Source: Trifolium pratense (lineage: Eukaryota > Streptophyta > Magnoliopsida > Fabales > Fabaceae). Taken from it: a DNA stretch of 64,000 nucleotides. Of this stretch, positions 1-10,888 are shown piece by piece. Under the pieces are notes generated by a model, which saw only the letters and a program-made list of their open reading frames with translations, ran no database searches and had not been told where the DNA came from. The stretch is taken from the NCBI RefSeq assembly GCF_020283565.1, contig NC_060064.1, forward strand, positions 20,356,337 to 20,420,336, given 5' to 3'. A program made the position numbers and the translations under genes. Within the stretch, counting starts at the first letter, position 1. Each line of letters begins with the position of its first letter.

Positions 1-1170
1 AGTTTTACCCCCCCTATTTTGAAAAATGCGGAATTTTACCCCCCCTATTTTAAAATGTGGAATTTTACCCCCCCTATTTTATAATTTGTTGGATTTTGCC
101 CCCCCACCAAAATTTTGCACAAAATCTGCTTCTGAGCCTCAAGTTCAAAGCTACGCACAGAACTCAATTTGGATCAATAATTCACCAAACTGGTACCGAA
201 ACGACCGCAATCGAGTTAGTTTTCTACAGAATCAAACTCCACTAAATTTGGAGTTACAGAGAGAGATTAATTACTGTTTTAGTGAAGGTCTGTTCAAATT
301 AATTATCGTATGAAACTACTACTGGTATTCTCGTCATTCCTCTCACCCTGTAGCTCATTTTTTAATACTATTTACATGTATGGAAATCTAACGAAATTAC
401 CCTTGTTGGCATTTCAATTTCGTCGAATTTGGAGTTACGATGTGTTCGGTAGACGATGTTGAATTTGAAGATCACAAGTAGATTTCTGCAGAATTAGTAA
501 TTGGACAGACCTTCACTAAAACGGTAATTAATCTCTCTCTGTAACTCCAAATTTAGTGGGGTTTGATTCTGTGGAAAGCTAACTTGATTACGGTCATTTC
601 GGTAGCCATTTGTGAATTATGGATCCAAATTGAGTTGTATGCGAAGCTTTGAAGTTGTGACTCGAAAGCAGATTTTTTGCAGAATTTTGGGGACATACCT
701 TCACTAAAACGGTAATTAATCTCTCTTTGTAACTCCAAATTCAGTGGGGTTTGATTATGTGGAAAGATAACTCGATTACGGTCATTTCGGTAGCCGTTTG
801 GTGAATTATGGATCCAAATTGAGTTGTATGCGAAGCTTTGAAGTTGTGACTCGAAAGCAGATTTTTTGCAGAATTTTGGAGGACATACCTTCACTAAAAC
901 GGTAATTATTCTGTCTTTGTAACTCCAAATTCAGTGGGGTTTGATTATGTGGAAAGATAACTCGATTACGGTCATTTCGGTATCCTTTTGGTAAATTATT
1001 GATCAAAATTGAGTTGTGTGCGAAGCTTTAAAGTTGTGACTCAAAAGCAGAATTTTAGGGGGGGCAAAATCCAACAAATTATAAAACAGGGGGGTAAAAG
1101 TCCGCGTTTTAAAACAAGGGGGGTAAAATTCCGATTTAATCAAAATAGGGGGCAAAACTGCATTTAAGCC
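1..1170. mobile_element. TIR element with C-tract termini, left tip cut by window edge
   Basis: Both ends carry three spaced copies of a motif like TTTTACCCCCCTATTTT, in inverted orientation (about 1-110 and 1050-1170). The right tip reads as the reverse complement of GGCTTAAATGCAGTTTTGCC. Position 1 begins about 11 bases inside the matching left tip, so only the tip is missing. The interior is non-coding: an inverted copy (about 110-296) of the unit that is tandemly repeated at 509-1055. A related damaged copy lies at 56942-57352. The superfamily is not certain. The architecture resembles the Mutator-type MITEs nearby, but the left target duplication is outside the window. Confidence 0.75.
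509..1055. repeat. Three tandem ~189-bp units inside the TIR element
   Basis: Units begin with ACCTTCACTAAAACGG at 509, 697 and 887 (periods 188 and 190). The third unit is slightly more diverged. An inverted single unit sits at about 110-296, so the element interior is itself palindromic. The short open frames here (for example on the minus strand) repeat because the DNA repeats, and they show no protein family features. Confidence 0.85.
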
Positions 1171-1183
1171 ATATAAGTAATAT

Positions 1184-2033
1184 GAGGAGGGTTATATTGA
1201 CTCCAAGAGTAACTCTCTAGAATTACTCCAAATCAAAGCCATCCATTTTATTTAATCCGACCGTCGTAATTGATCATTAATTTTTCTTGCATGCGGGTGT
1301 TTTACTTGATACTTTCCTGTCTCACTTTCTATCGTCATATTCCTCAATGAGAAGAATAAGGAATATCTGCATCAATCCTCCACAAACTGATTCAATTCTT
1401 ACGTTATTTCAATTTTTATTGAAAAGTGATTTTTTAAAGATCTTTGTTTTCAAATGTATATCACTTGGTTTCTCTGCAAATTATAAATTGCATTATCTGC
1501 TTCCTCTGTTACCAATCACCTCACCTCTTCAATGGCCTTTTTTTGGGGTTAATGAATAAAACCTAAGAATTTCATCCAAAGAGTAGAAAACGAACATAGA
1601 TATCTAAAATAATTAAGAATGAAAAATCAATTGCACCGAAAAGAGGATCATCATTGGAATTTTATAGAATCAAAATTTTGTGGGTTAATCAACAAAAAAA
1701 AAAAAGATATATTTTTTTAGGGATTTCACAAAAGCCTATTGTGATTTGTGTTCTAACAAAAGAAATATATGCATTTCGTTTATCTTTACCGTGAATTAAA
1801 AGGGATATATGTTCTTTTGTCAAACAAAACAGAGATATATGTGAAGGAAGAAGACCAGTATAGTGTTTTTGTTCTGCGCCAATTACAATGGATGCGATAG
1901 GGAAGTATCAGGCATGATACGCACACGCTAAAAAAATTAATGGTTAATTAAGGCAGTCAGATAAAATAAATTGGACGGCTTTGATTTGGAGTAACTCTCT
2001 AGAATTACTCTTGGAGTCAATATAACCCTCCTC
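1184..2033. mobile_element. Mutator-type MITE, 850 bp, 9-bp TSD
   Basis: Terminal inverted repeats begin GAGGAGGGTTATATTGACTC and match for at least 57 bp with about two mismatches. They are flanked by a perfect 9-bp direct duplication AAGTAATAT at 1175-1183 and 2034-2042. Long TIRs with a 9-bp TSD are the signature of the Mutator superfamily. No transposase is seen inside, so it is non-autonomous. The internal frame at 1287-1559 has no recognisable domain. Confidence 0.88.
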
Positions 2034-2042
2034 AAGTAATAT

Positions 2043-2564
2043 TATAGGATCTCAAAATTTTTAAATATAATTTTATGGTATTTTTTTATTTATAAAATAG
2101 GGTGTTAAAATCCAAATTCAATTCAAATAAAGGGGTTAAAAGTAAATATTCACTTTTTAGATTCATTGAATAACCGATGTATCTAGTCTATATTATAGAC
2201 GATATACTTTAGTTATTCAATGAATAACTAACCCCCGAACCAGATTAAACTGGTCGTGAAAAACAAAGAAAAAAACTAAATATGATTTTTTTACATTTAT
2301 TTTCTAGTTTCTGTTTTCTTCGTTTTTTGCATATTGGTTACTTATTATTTTAGTGTGTGTTCAGAGTTTTATACTTTCGCCTAATTATACTCATCATTTA
2401 TACTTCTGCACATGATTGTTAGGTTTTGAAGTGTCAAAGTATGTAATTCTTTTTTCGTTTTTTATAGTTACGTCTCTCAATCTCTGAAGTCGAGATATGT
2501 AATGCGGGTACAATAGGATGCATTACAAATCATATACATGTAAACTAATTGTAAAGAACATTCA
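2043..2564. other. Intergenic AT-rich DNA with a short hairpin
   Basis: No gene is seen. At 2157-2228 a short imperfect palindrome has perfect 13-bp outer arms (TTCATTGAATAAC and its complement). Related hairpins recur at 37029-37100 and about 37417-37490, so this is probably a tiny MITE family. Confidence 0.5.
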
Positions 2565-2573
2565 TTGATTTAA

Positions 2574-3773
2574 GCGTAAATAGGGTTTTACCCCCTGCAA
2601 AATGGGCGAATTTTGCATTACCCCCTGCAAAATTTTTTTTTGTGATTACCCCCTGTAATATAAAGATTCATTCAATTACCCCCCTAATTCGCCAACTAGA
2701 CACGGAATCTTTTTTTTTATGATGTGGCATGCATATGTGGATTTTCTTAGAATTTTTATTTTTTTTTATTATTATAATTATTCCAAATCATTGTTATTTA
2801 AAATAATATAAAAATTAAAAAAATCTTCATCTCAAATCCCACAATTTTTTTTTTCCAAAAAACAACTTTCATATTAAATCTCAGGAAGCAACTTTCATCT
2901 CAAATCCCTAAATCGAAAAAATAAATAAAATCATCTCCACAGTTCCTCCAATTCAAACTCTTCCTCCACCTCCTCCATAACCACCACCACCAACAACAAC
3001 CCTAACATAATCAACTCCTTCATCCCTCTCCTTCCCGGTCTCTACCTCTCACGTGTTCATTCCTTTGATCTTAGTGAAGGATATGGGTTGGGTTAGCAAT
3101 TACAAGTTCAAGAAAAATAACAACAACACATGTTCTCCAAACATCATTAATTCTGATTTAATTTTAATTTTTTGGAAAATCAACAAACAACAAAATTCAG
3201 ATCTGAAAATCGGCGGAAATTAGTGAGAGTGATGCTGCAAGGAAGAGAGATGCAATTGGTGGGAAAGAGAGATGGACGACAACAGTGGTGGTGGCTGGTG
3301 GTGGAGAATGAACCGTGATATTTTATGTTTTGAGAAACTTATGAGTTTTTTATGGTTTTGGATTTATGGGTTTGAGATTGAATTGATGAGATGAAATTTA
3401 AGATTGAAGATGAAGTTTGTTGTTGTTGTTTTGATTTTTTTTTTAATTGAATGAAAGAATGGGTTGTTGTTGTTTGTTCTTCCCATGAGAGTGGTGAAGA
3501 TTGTTGATGTTTCTTGCTGTTTGTTTTTCCCCTTTTTTGTTTTTTATTTTTTATTTTTTTTAAATGACATAGCTCAATATGTGGCAAAATAAAAATTAAA
3601 TAAATAAAAACAGTTGTCAATGTCAGCAAAATTAAGATTCCAAATCCTTGTTGTCAATTCAGGGGGTAAAACAAAGAATCTTAATATTACGAGGGGGGAA
3701 TCACAACTTTTTATTTTACAGGGGTAATGCAAAATTCTCCTATTTTGCAGGGGGGGTAAAACCCTATTTACCC
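2574..3773. mobile_element. Mutator-type MITE with phased C-tracts, 1200 bp, 9-bp TSD
   Basis: The ends read GSGTAAATAGGGTTTTACC inward from both sides. Each end has three further C5-C7 tracts about 30 bp apart. The 9-bp target duplication TTGATTTAA is at 2565-2573 and 3774-3782. The interior is AT-rich with no transposase. The stretch around 3000-3075 has a more gene-like composition and could be captured host sequence, but I cannot name it. The same family occurs complete at 45433-46155. Confidence 0.88.
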
Positions 3774-3782
3774 TTGATTTAA

Positions 3783-4752
3783 AGTTGCATATGATTTACA
3801 AAAATAAACGAGATTTACTAAAAATAATATTTTATGCTCAAATCTTGAGAATATATAATTTAAAGTTGCATATGATTCTCACATAAATTAATCACCAAAT
3901 ATATATATATAGGATTTTACAAAATAAATATTCAATCCCAGAAATAAAAATTTTTATATTAAAATTAAAATCAAAGAAATATTCTTGGTTAGAATTTATT
4001 TAAAATCAAATTTTCCTATAGTATAAGTCAAATAAGTCAAATCGTAAATAAAATAAATTATCAAATCAATATATTATGGAATAAAATCAAATCTTTAATG
4101 GTACATAAATAGGGAGATTAAGTATAAACGAAGAAGGAATATGGACATATATATATATATACATTGAACACAAAATTTTGAGAAGAAGATTTTTAAAATT
4201 ATAAATTCTTCTCAAATAAATAAATAAATATAAAATATCTCTAGGTGTTCAAAATTTTTAAAATATTATCTACCAAGGTAATGAAGACCGGATCGATCTG
4301 TTGAATCGAGAATCATACCTCAATCTGATGCAATACAAATAGGAAATCGTTGTGCCACAACCAATATATGAACCAGAAAACCAAATAAAAATTAGAAACA
4401 ATTGTAAAAAGTGACGTTTTTTTCCAGTTTGAATGGTTGCGCAACATATTTCTCTTTTGACAAAAGATAAAAAACAAGCTCCAATTTAAGATAATAAAGA
4501 AGTCAAGTTGATGTTTTCATAGCAAGCAAGCATTGATCTAAGAAGAACAAGAAGAAAAAGGGGAGACATAAAATGAAATAATGAAAAAAAGAAAAGAAGA
4601 AGATGCATACTAAAGGAGAGATGAGATGAGAGATTATAGAGGATGATAGCTACTTATTTAATTATAGATGAGAGATTAACTTTAGGTTTTGTGTTATATA
4701 TATAAGTGGGCACATATGTAGGCTTCGGCCAAAAATTTAATCATCCCACAAA
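3783..4752. repeat. Extra partial copy of the duplicon tail
   Basis: This stretch matches 7440-8385 of duplicon A, and the equivalent parts of B and C, almost base for base. It includes the run with AATCATATGCAACTTTAAAT complement and the phrase around 4285 that is near-identical to 7905. It joins duplicon A proper at about 4752, inside what is a different element in copy C. Copy A is therefore a rearranged head-to-tail junction. No coding capacity is seen. Confidence 0.75.
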
Positions 4753-5326
4753 AAACAAGAATTTGAAGTGATGGGCAAAGAAAGAAGGTCCATTTTAATT
4801 TATGACAAATCTGGTCCGATGGTTGTTCTTCACTAACCACAAGGATATAGGGACTCTATATTTCATCTTCAGTGTCATCGCTGTAGTGATGGGCACATGC
4901 TTATCAGTATTGATTCGTATGGAATTAGCAGGACCCGGCGATCAAATTCTTGGTTCATAAATTTTATTTTTTGGTGAGAAAATTTGAACTAACATCACGG
5001 AAAACTTCTGATGCAGTTACGATGTGCCCGTACACCTGTATTAAGATCAGACCGTAATTGTGGGGCGATGCTGTTGCGGAGGTTTTCGCATCAGCAATAC
5101 TGCAGCCGCAAGGCGGATCACAATTTAAAACCTTGACAGGATCCGTCATGCCACAATGGGATCAGGATTTTTTTTTCCAGCTTAACTGAATTCATCGTGC
5201 CATGATGGGCTTCCATGATGCAATAATGGAGACTTGATTAGAGCGTGTTTTTCACAATAAATAGAGGTCCGGGTCTCAAGGATTTGAGAGAAGCAAAAGT
5301 GGCTAGGAATACTATGTTTTATTATA

Positions 5327-5605
5327 CTCACTCCGCTCATTTTTATAAGGAACACTTTGGAGAAAAAATTTGGTCATTTTTATAAGAAATTTTTACCAAT
5401 TTTCAAATGTTTTAATGTTTAATTTCACTTATACCCTTATTTATTATGAGAGATAATTTTAAAAATAAATAAGTGAGTTGAAGGAAGAGTAATTAAATAA
5501 GGGAATATATAGAATCAATTTAAATTTTTAAGAGTATTAAATAAAAATAACTATGTAAAATGTGTTTCCTTGATAAGTGTAATTTTGTCAAAGGACTCGA
5601 GAGAG
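5327..5605. mobile_element. Stowaway-like (Tc1/mariner) MITE
   Basis: It starts CTCACTCCGCTCATTTTTAT and ends with the complementary ...ACTCGAGAGAG, flanked by TA on both sides. This is the usual CTCCCTCCGTTC-type terminus and TA target duplication of Stowaway elements. The orthologous copy in duplicon C has better preserved tips (47331 and 51551) and is split by a Mutator-type insertion. A second right end of the same type (GGAGTA-like) lies near 5745-5760. Confidence 0.8.
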
Positions 5606-5807
5606 TATATTTTTGACTGGATGAATGAATTGTTATGTATGCACGCTGCAAAAATACTGTTATACTATTGGAGATGGACAAATTTTTTTGTCAAACTAAG
5701 TCTTATAAAAATGGACAATTTTTATGTCAAACTAAATGTTATAAAAATGGATGAAGGGAGTATATGTTAGTAGAAATCACCTAACATTTCATCACCTAAC
5801 ATTTCTG

Positions 5808-6192
5808 TTAGGGGTGGGCAAAAAAACCAAAAAATTGAACCACAACTTACCATTTTGAAACTGAACTGAAACAATTCAGTTATTATCGGTTCAGTTTGCT
5901 TTAATAGTTTTGTTTAGTTTAATGGTTCAGATCGGTATTTGTGTTTAAAAATTCCTAATATTTAATTTGATTTTCTTATATTTTTTTCAAAGGTACTAAT
6001 AATAACAATACGATTAAAAAAATATAGTAAATTTTAATTTTTTAAAAGTTGGTTATGCTTTGCTTTGGAATCATAAAGTCGAACCATTTTAACAGTTCGG
6101 TTCAGTTCGAAAGACAAACAGTTAAACTACTATGAATTTTGAAAACAATTTGGTTCGGTTTTCCTCCGTAACCGAACCAGGCCCACCCCTAA
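5808..6192. mobile_element. hAT-like MITE with TTAGGGGTGGGC termini
   Basis: Perfect 12-bp inverted ends TTAGGGGTGGGC at 5808-5819 and its complement at 6181-6192. The interior is AT-rich with GGTTCGGTT-type motifs. The candidate 8-bp flanks (ATTTCTGT and ATTCCCAT) agree at only five positions, so the superfamily is uncertain. Copy B retains only the right half of this element. Confidence 0.55.
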
Positions 6193-6235
6193 TTCCCATT
6201 AGAATAGGGAAAAAAGAAACTAGTTACATATATAA

Positions 6236-6399
6236 GTCCACTTTGTAGGGATAAGCTTGATATCATATCCAAGAAACTGTTAAGTTTTGACGATCTCTTC
6301 AACTTTTCGGTGGTTTGCAAGGAATGGAGCGCAGTTCAAAAAATTTTATTGGCGAAAATTCCTAGAATCACAATCATCAATGATTGTGCAAACTACTAG
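6236..6399 (+). pseudogene. KIB/DUF295-type F-box gene fragment (duplicon A)
   Basis: The frame reads SPLCRDKLDIISKKLLSFDD and then LFNFSVVCKEWSAVQ before stopping at TAG 6397-6399. This is the alpha-helical F-box (Skp1-binding) region typical of plant F-box/DUF295 proteins, which are substrate receptors of SCF ubiquitin ligases. After a frameshift the homology continues (a frame with GLSYCGSSSGYLIMTG at the equivalent place in copy B), which is the start of the DUF295 propeller. There it runs into an inverted copy of itself. No start codon is in frame close upstream. It is a dead fragment but nearly identical in three duplicons. Confidence 0.8.
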
Positions 6400-6768
6400 G
6401 TATGCAAAAAGGTTTTACTATTTATATAGCATACCCAAAAAATGAGCTTACAGCTCTAAGATGAGTTATTTCTGGGGTTTATCTTATTGTGGTTCATCTA
6501 GTGGATATCTGATCATGACAGGTGCGAACAATACACCTTTCATGTTGTTGACACCTTTCAAGAATAGATATCCACTAAATGAACCATAATAAGATAAACC
6601 CAAAAAATAACCCATCTTAGAGCTGTAACCTCGTTTTTTTTAGTATACTATAAAAATAATAAAACCTTTTTTGCATATGTAGTAGTTTGCACAATCATCG
6701 ATGATTGTGATTTTAGGAATTTTCGCCAATAATTTTTTTGAGCGACCCTCCACTTCTTGCAAACCCCA
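6301..6768. repeat. F-box fragment inverted repeat (hairpin) in duplicon A
   Basis: Left arm about 6301-6510, loop 6511-6565, right arm 6566 to about 6768. The right arm is the reverse complement of the F-box fragment, with scattered differences. The junction is at GTGGATATCT / AGATATCCAC. Read-through transcription from either side would give a stem of about 200 bp with a 55-base loop. Equivalent hairpins are at 30000-30470 and 52226-52695. Confidence 0.85.
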
Positions 6769-7198
6769 AGAAGTAGACAAATATATTCTAGATAATAAGT
6801 TCATTATAAATTAGTAGATGATATCTTAAAGAAATTTCTTCTTATATATATACAATCATATATAATTAGGCATAAGAGGTAAAAAAAATAAAATTACAAC
6901 TAACCTCAAAGAAAGTGACTTTCATCCTTACAAGTAGAGTTACTAAGCTTTGATGACTTGAAGAGAATATTAAATAAAATTGCACATTATCATCCCAAGT
7001 GGTTCTGAAATCAACAAGAAACGGTTATAACAAAATATAAGACTCTATTCTAATATGTGCAATTTAAAGTGCCTTAAGAAATGCTCAAAAGATTTATTTT
7101 GTAGATATCTTCCTAGTGAGCATGAAATAACCACCAAACAACATAAAATTTCAATAAATTCATTTACATAATATTTGGTGTCATCAATAGCAAAAATT

Positions 7199-7312
7199 AG
7201 TCTCGTGAGCTTAGCTCATTTGGCAGGAACATTATATTGCAGGGATCGGGACCCTGATCATTCCACTTATCCACTTTAAGGATGAGATTTTTAGCCACAA
7301 GACTAATTGACA
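7199..7312 (+). repeat. tRNA-derived (SINE-like) module
   Basis: Contains an A-box-like TTAGCTCATTTGG at 7211-7223. About 30-40 bp downstream is a degenerate B-box-like segment (in copy B GGATTTGAACC, in copy D GGTTCGAACTT). Then comes a conserved CCACTTAT..CACTTTAA tail. This resembles a tRNA-related RNA polymerase III promoter without a cloverleaf. Counterparts are at 30897-31022, 53128-53240 and reversed at 61714-61810. It is not a functional tRNA gene. Confidence 0.5.
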
Positions 7313-9294
7313 AAAGAAAAATAATTAACAAAAATTAAGCCTAAAATAATTTCACACTATAACACTTTAGTAAAACAATATACATTAGTGTTACTTCAAG
7401 AGATTTACAAAAATTATCAACAAAAATAAACGAGATTTACAAAAAATAATATTTTATGCTCAAATCTTGAGAATATATAATTTAAAGTTGCACATGATTC
7501 TCACATAAATTAATCACCAAATATATATATAGGATTTTACAAAATAAATATTCAATCCCACAAATAAAATAATTTATATTAAAATTAAAATCAAAGAAAT
7601 ATTCTTGGTTTGAATTTATTTAAAATCAAATTTTCCTGGTATAAGTCAAATAAGTCAAATCGTAAATAAAATAAATTATCAAATCAATATATTATGGAAT
7701 AAAATCAAATCTTTAATGGTACATAAATAGGGAGATTGAGTATAAACGAAGAAGAAATATGGACATATATATATACATTGAACACAAAATTTTGAGAAGA
7801 AAATTTTTAAAATTATTAATTCTTCTCAAATAAATAAATAAATAAATATAAAATATCTCTAGGTGTTCAAAATTTTTAAAATATTCTCTACCAAGGTAAT
7901 GAAGGCCGGATCGTATCAGTCGGTTCGATTTGTGAATCGAGAATCATATCTTAAACTGATCCAATACAAATAGGAAATCGTTGTGCCACTTAACCAATAT
8001 TTGAACGAGAAAACCAAATAAAATTTAGAAACAATTGTAAAAACTGACGGTTTTTTTTCCAGTTTGAATGGTTGCGCAACATAGTATTTCTTTTTTGACA
8101 AAAGATAAAAAACAAGCTCCAATTTAAGATAATAAAGAAGTCAATTTGATATTTTCATAGCAAGCAAGCATTGATCTAAGAAGAACAAGAGGAAAAAGGG
8201 GAGGCATAAAATGAAATAATGAAAAAAAAGAAAAGAAGAAGATGCATACAAAAGGAGAGATGAGATGAGAGATTATAGAGGGTGACGGCTACTTATTTGA
8301 TTATAGATGAGAGAATAACTTTAGGGTTTGTGTTATATATATAAGTGGGCAGATATGTGGGCTTGGGCCAAAAATTTATTCATCTCACACAAAATAAGAA
8401 ATTTTTCTCCTCCCCCCCTATATTTCTTTTAGACCCCTAAATTTCCTATTTTTTCTTTAAACTTATTTCGAAAAATGTTTTTTGCTCGCTACATTTTGGA
8501 AAACGTGTTCCAAAATATCCCTTTATACACCAAAACAAAAACAAGCAAAAAAAAACCCTCCTTTATCAATTTTCCCACTGTGTTCTTTCTCCATGATACC
8601 ACTACATAAAAGTCGCCCTTCACCGGCAACATCGCAAAAATGCTGCACAACCCTCCTGAAACACCACGACTAACTCTCAAGTAATAACGTGGACTAGGAC
8701 GTGGATAATGCATGGATAACCTTACCCACAATATTTTCTGGGTAGGGAATTACCAACGCAACAAAATGCCACAGACCCGTGGCCTGGGTATGTCATGGAT
8801 AAATTTCATATATACTCAAGATAAAACTGTGGATAATGGCAAAAATGACCGTGGGAGGGAGCATGAATTTTTATTAATAGATATTATCATATAGTATAGA
8901 TTTAATTTATTATAAAAAAATATAGATTTGATGTTTTGTTTTAAAAAATAAATTATAGATTTGATTCGAATCCAAGCAAAAAAATTTTTTCATAAAAAAA
9001 AATGTAATTTTCGGGTCGGCCCCTTAAAACAAACGAATCCATCCGATAACTAGTATGGGTGTCTTTAGAAAGAGTGCAGTATTATTATGACTCACAAATC
9101 ACACATAAAATAGAAAAATATATATTGTGGAGGCTTAAGCATATGAATGGATGGACAAGGGTTTCTCAAATTGATTGAACCTCAAGGGTTTCACAAATCA
9201 CACATAACTAGTATTCTTCATTTCTATAGATTTAGCTTTTTATATCAGAAGAAACTTATATTTCATTTATGCAGCGGCTCATGAAAAGTGCGAG

Positions 9295-10168
9295 ATGGAA
9301 GAAAACAACATATTAACAAATCTACCAGTTGGTCTGTTGGATCTGATTACGAAGGGTTTGTTCATTAACGATTACCTTGCATTGAGAGCAATATGCCGTT
9401 CTTGCAGGAAAAGAATTTCTAGTGCCATTGAAAACAAGCATTGATGCCATTTACCAGAAATGCCACAAGTTTTCCTACAATCCAAATATTCAAGGTTCTT
9501 TTTCAGCTTGAGTAAAGAAAGTGTACATCACCTTGCAACTCCACCATTGAGGTACACCGATAAATATAATTACCAACCACTGTTTTGGTGTTCTAGGCAA
9601 AGATGAAGCACTAAGAGAGTTATACTTCATTTTTACGTTCTTTGATGTCAAGCCAGAGTATGAAACTCAACGTGGTATCTCTGACGGTTGCCAAATTATC
9701 TCAGCATATCATGAGCCACCTAAGGTTACCAACTTTCAAGTGTTCAAGCTGGACACAAACAAGGATCCTATTCAGTGGCAGAATGTACAGCTCGAAGATA
9801 GGGTGGCTTTTGTTAGTAATTTGAACAGCGTGGTAATGTCAAGGGATGAACTTAATTTCAATAAAGATTTAATTAGAGGGAATAGCATCTATTTTGCTTG
9901 TAATTTTCCATGTCGTATAAATCCATGGTCAGGTTTACAGTTGGGAATGTTTTGTTCTACTGATAGCAGCTTCGAATACTTTCCTGCAGAGACATCAAAG
10001 CACGATGATGATGTTCCTGATTGGCCTTTATGGTTTGTACCAAGTTTATGGCAATTTATTCCACTGTCTTGGCACTTACATATGTTAGATTTGCATGCGT
10101 CTTCAATGAATTGGTTGTTAGTTATTTTTATGTCAAGTGTAAAGATGCAAACATACACATCTTCATGA
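9295..10168 (+). pseudogene. F-box/DUF295 (KIB-type) pseudogene, left arm
   Basis: The start ATG at 9295 opens MEENNILTNLPVGLLDLITK, an F-box followed by LALRAICRSCRK, as in SCF substrate receptors with a C-terminal DUF295 propeller. A TGA at 9442-9444 (codon 50) breaks the frame where the opposite arm has a Cys codon. Near 9576 about 480 bp present in the opposite arm are missing. The frame then resumes with LGKDEALRELYFIF and continues through NFQVFKLDTNKDPIQWQNVQ to a C-terminus with VPDWPLWFVPSLW. It is therefore a non-functional gene with a stop, a deletion and a frame change. It converges on its paralogue at 12546-14943. Confidence 0.88.
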
Positions 10169-10624
10169 TTTTTTATTTCTTTCTGTTTAAAGCATGCATT
10201 TAACAATATTAGGATGTGTCAATGTTGAAATCATCGCTAAAGGAGTAGTAATATTATAACAGCATATTATTTCCCCTTACTTAATAATAGCTTATTTCTC
10301 ATTGATAAATTTTATTTCTTTCCATAATTTCATGATGCCATGCATTATCACGCTACAGTTACACAAGTATCAATTCTAAATTTTCTAAATCAATGATACA
10401 TTGTATGGGTAATATGTAGATCCCATTGTATTGAAAAAGCAGAGAAGAGACCTCTCTAGAATTTTCATGCATGGAGCTCTGTTCATTGGTGCAGTAGAAA
10501 AAAATTGAATTGAGTAGAATCTAAATCTGACTTAATCGGTTCAACTGAATTAGTTTCAATAACCTTGAGCCAAACCAAATCTAAAACGGAACTAGCTTTT
10601 CACACCGCTATGCGAAATGGTTTT

Positions 10625-10868
10625 TGTTAAGAAGTCCGAGTTACGCCCAAAAACTCAATTCTAAGATGGTATCAGAGCCTCCTCCACAATCTGCTGGGCT
10701 GCCTACTATTAATTTTTTGATCGGGCCATCCACCATTTATATCCACGCCCCAAACCTAACAATACCGGGCATGAGAGGGTTTGTTAAGAAGTCCGAGTCA
10801 ATCTAGATCTTACAAGGCAGTTTTGTAAGGATGACTGGATGAGTTAGGCCAAGAAACTCAATTCTAAA
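10625..10868 (+). mobile_element. TRIM: 244-bp miniature LTR element with PBS, PPT and TSD
   Basis: The 5' LTR is shortened (10625-10666, TGTTAAGAAGTCCGAG.. to ..AACTCAATTCTAAGA). It is followed at once by TGGTATCAGAGCC (10667-10679), the usual plant copia primer-binding site complementary to initiator tRNA-Met. A purine tract (ATGAGAGGG) precedes the 3' LTR (10782 to about 10868, same start and end). GTTTT flanks it on both sides (10620-10624, 10869-10873). It has no coding capacity. It sits inside the left arm of the F-box palindrome, so it is younger than the inversion. Confidence 0.8.
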
Positions 10869-10888
10869 GTTTTCATAGTTGTTTTGAA

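Larger units (their letters stand above)
4753..9228. repeat. Duplicon A (~4.5 kb)
   Basis: The whole interval aligns collinearly with 46755-55319 (C, apart from the 3.9-kb insertion there). From about 5990 it also aligns with 29693-32590 (B). Contained modules in order are: MITE remnant ending GCAATTTAAAACC (about 5025-5140 in reverse sense), Stowaway MITE, hAT-like MITE, F-box hairpin, tRNA-like module, and an AT-rich tail with TATA-rich runs. The last part is a conserved block (about 8400-8890) with a GTGGATAA-rich segment. Homology with C stops at about 9228. I see no terminal repeats that would make it a single transposon, so segmental duplication of a composite block is the simplest reading. 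Confidence 0.8.
9235..10888. repeat. Left arm of giant F-box inverted repeat
   Basis: The reverse complement of this arm is found at about 11858-15000 after removing a solo LTR there. Homology covers upstream sequence (AGAAGAAACTTA..GCAGCGGCTCATGAAAAG), the gene body, and about 700 bp of downstream DNA ending near GTTTTCATAGTTGTTTT. A 244-bp TRIM (10625-10868) interrupts the inner end. The interval between the arms is about 970 bp of old copia-LTR debris. Confidence 0.85.

Noticed and set aside
509..1006. Protein-coding gene on the minus strand
   Set aside because: The frames repeat the same peptide because the DNA is a 189-bp tandem repeat inside a MITE. No domain.
3000..3075. Captured F-box/kelch fragment in the 2574-3773 MITE
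   Set aside because: A peptide like FIPLLPGLYLSRVHSFDLSE is only faintly reminiscent of F-box/kelch starts. The similarity is too weak to claim.
7199..7312. tRNA gene
   Set aside because: A-box and weak B-box words are present, but no acceptor stem or cloverleaf can be drawn. All four copies lie in repeats, so it is tRNA-derived repeat DNA.
8482..8894. Conserved small gene at the end of the duplicons (frames in A, B and C)
   Set aside because: The frames are shared only because the duplicons are shared. They start and stop at different places and overlap on both strands with no family features.
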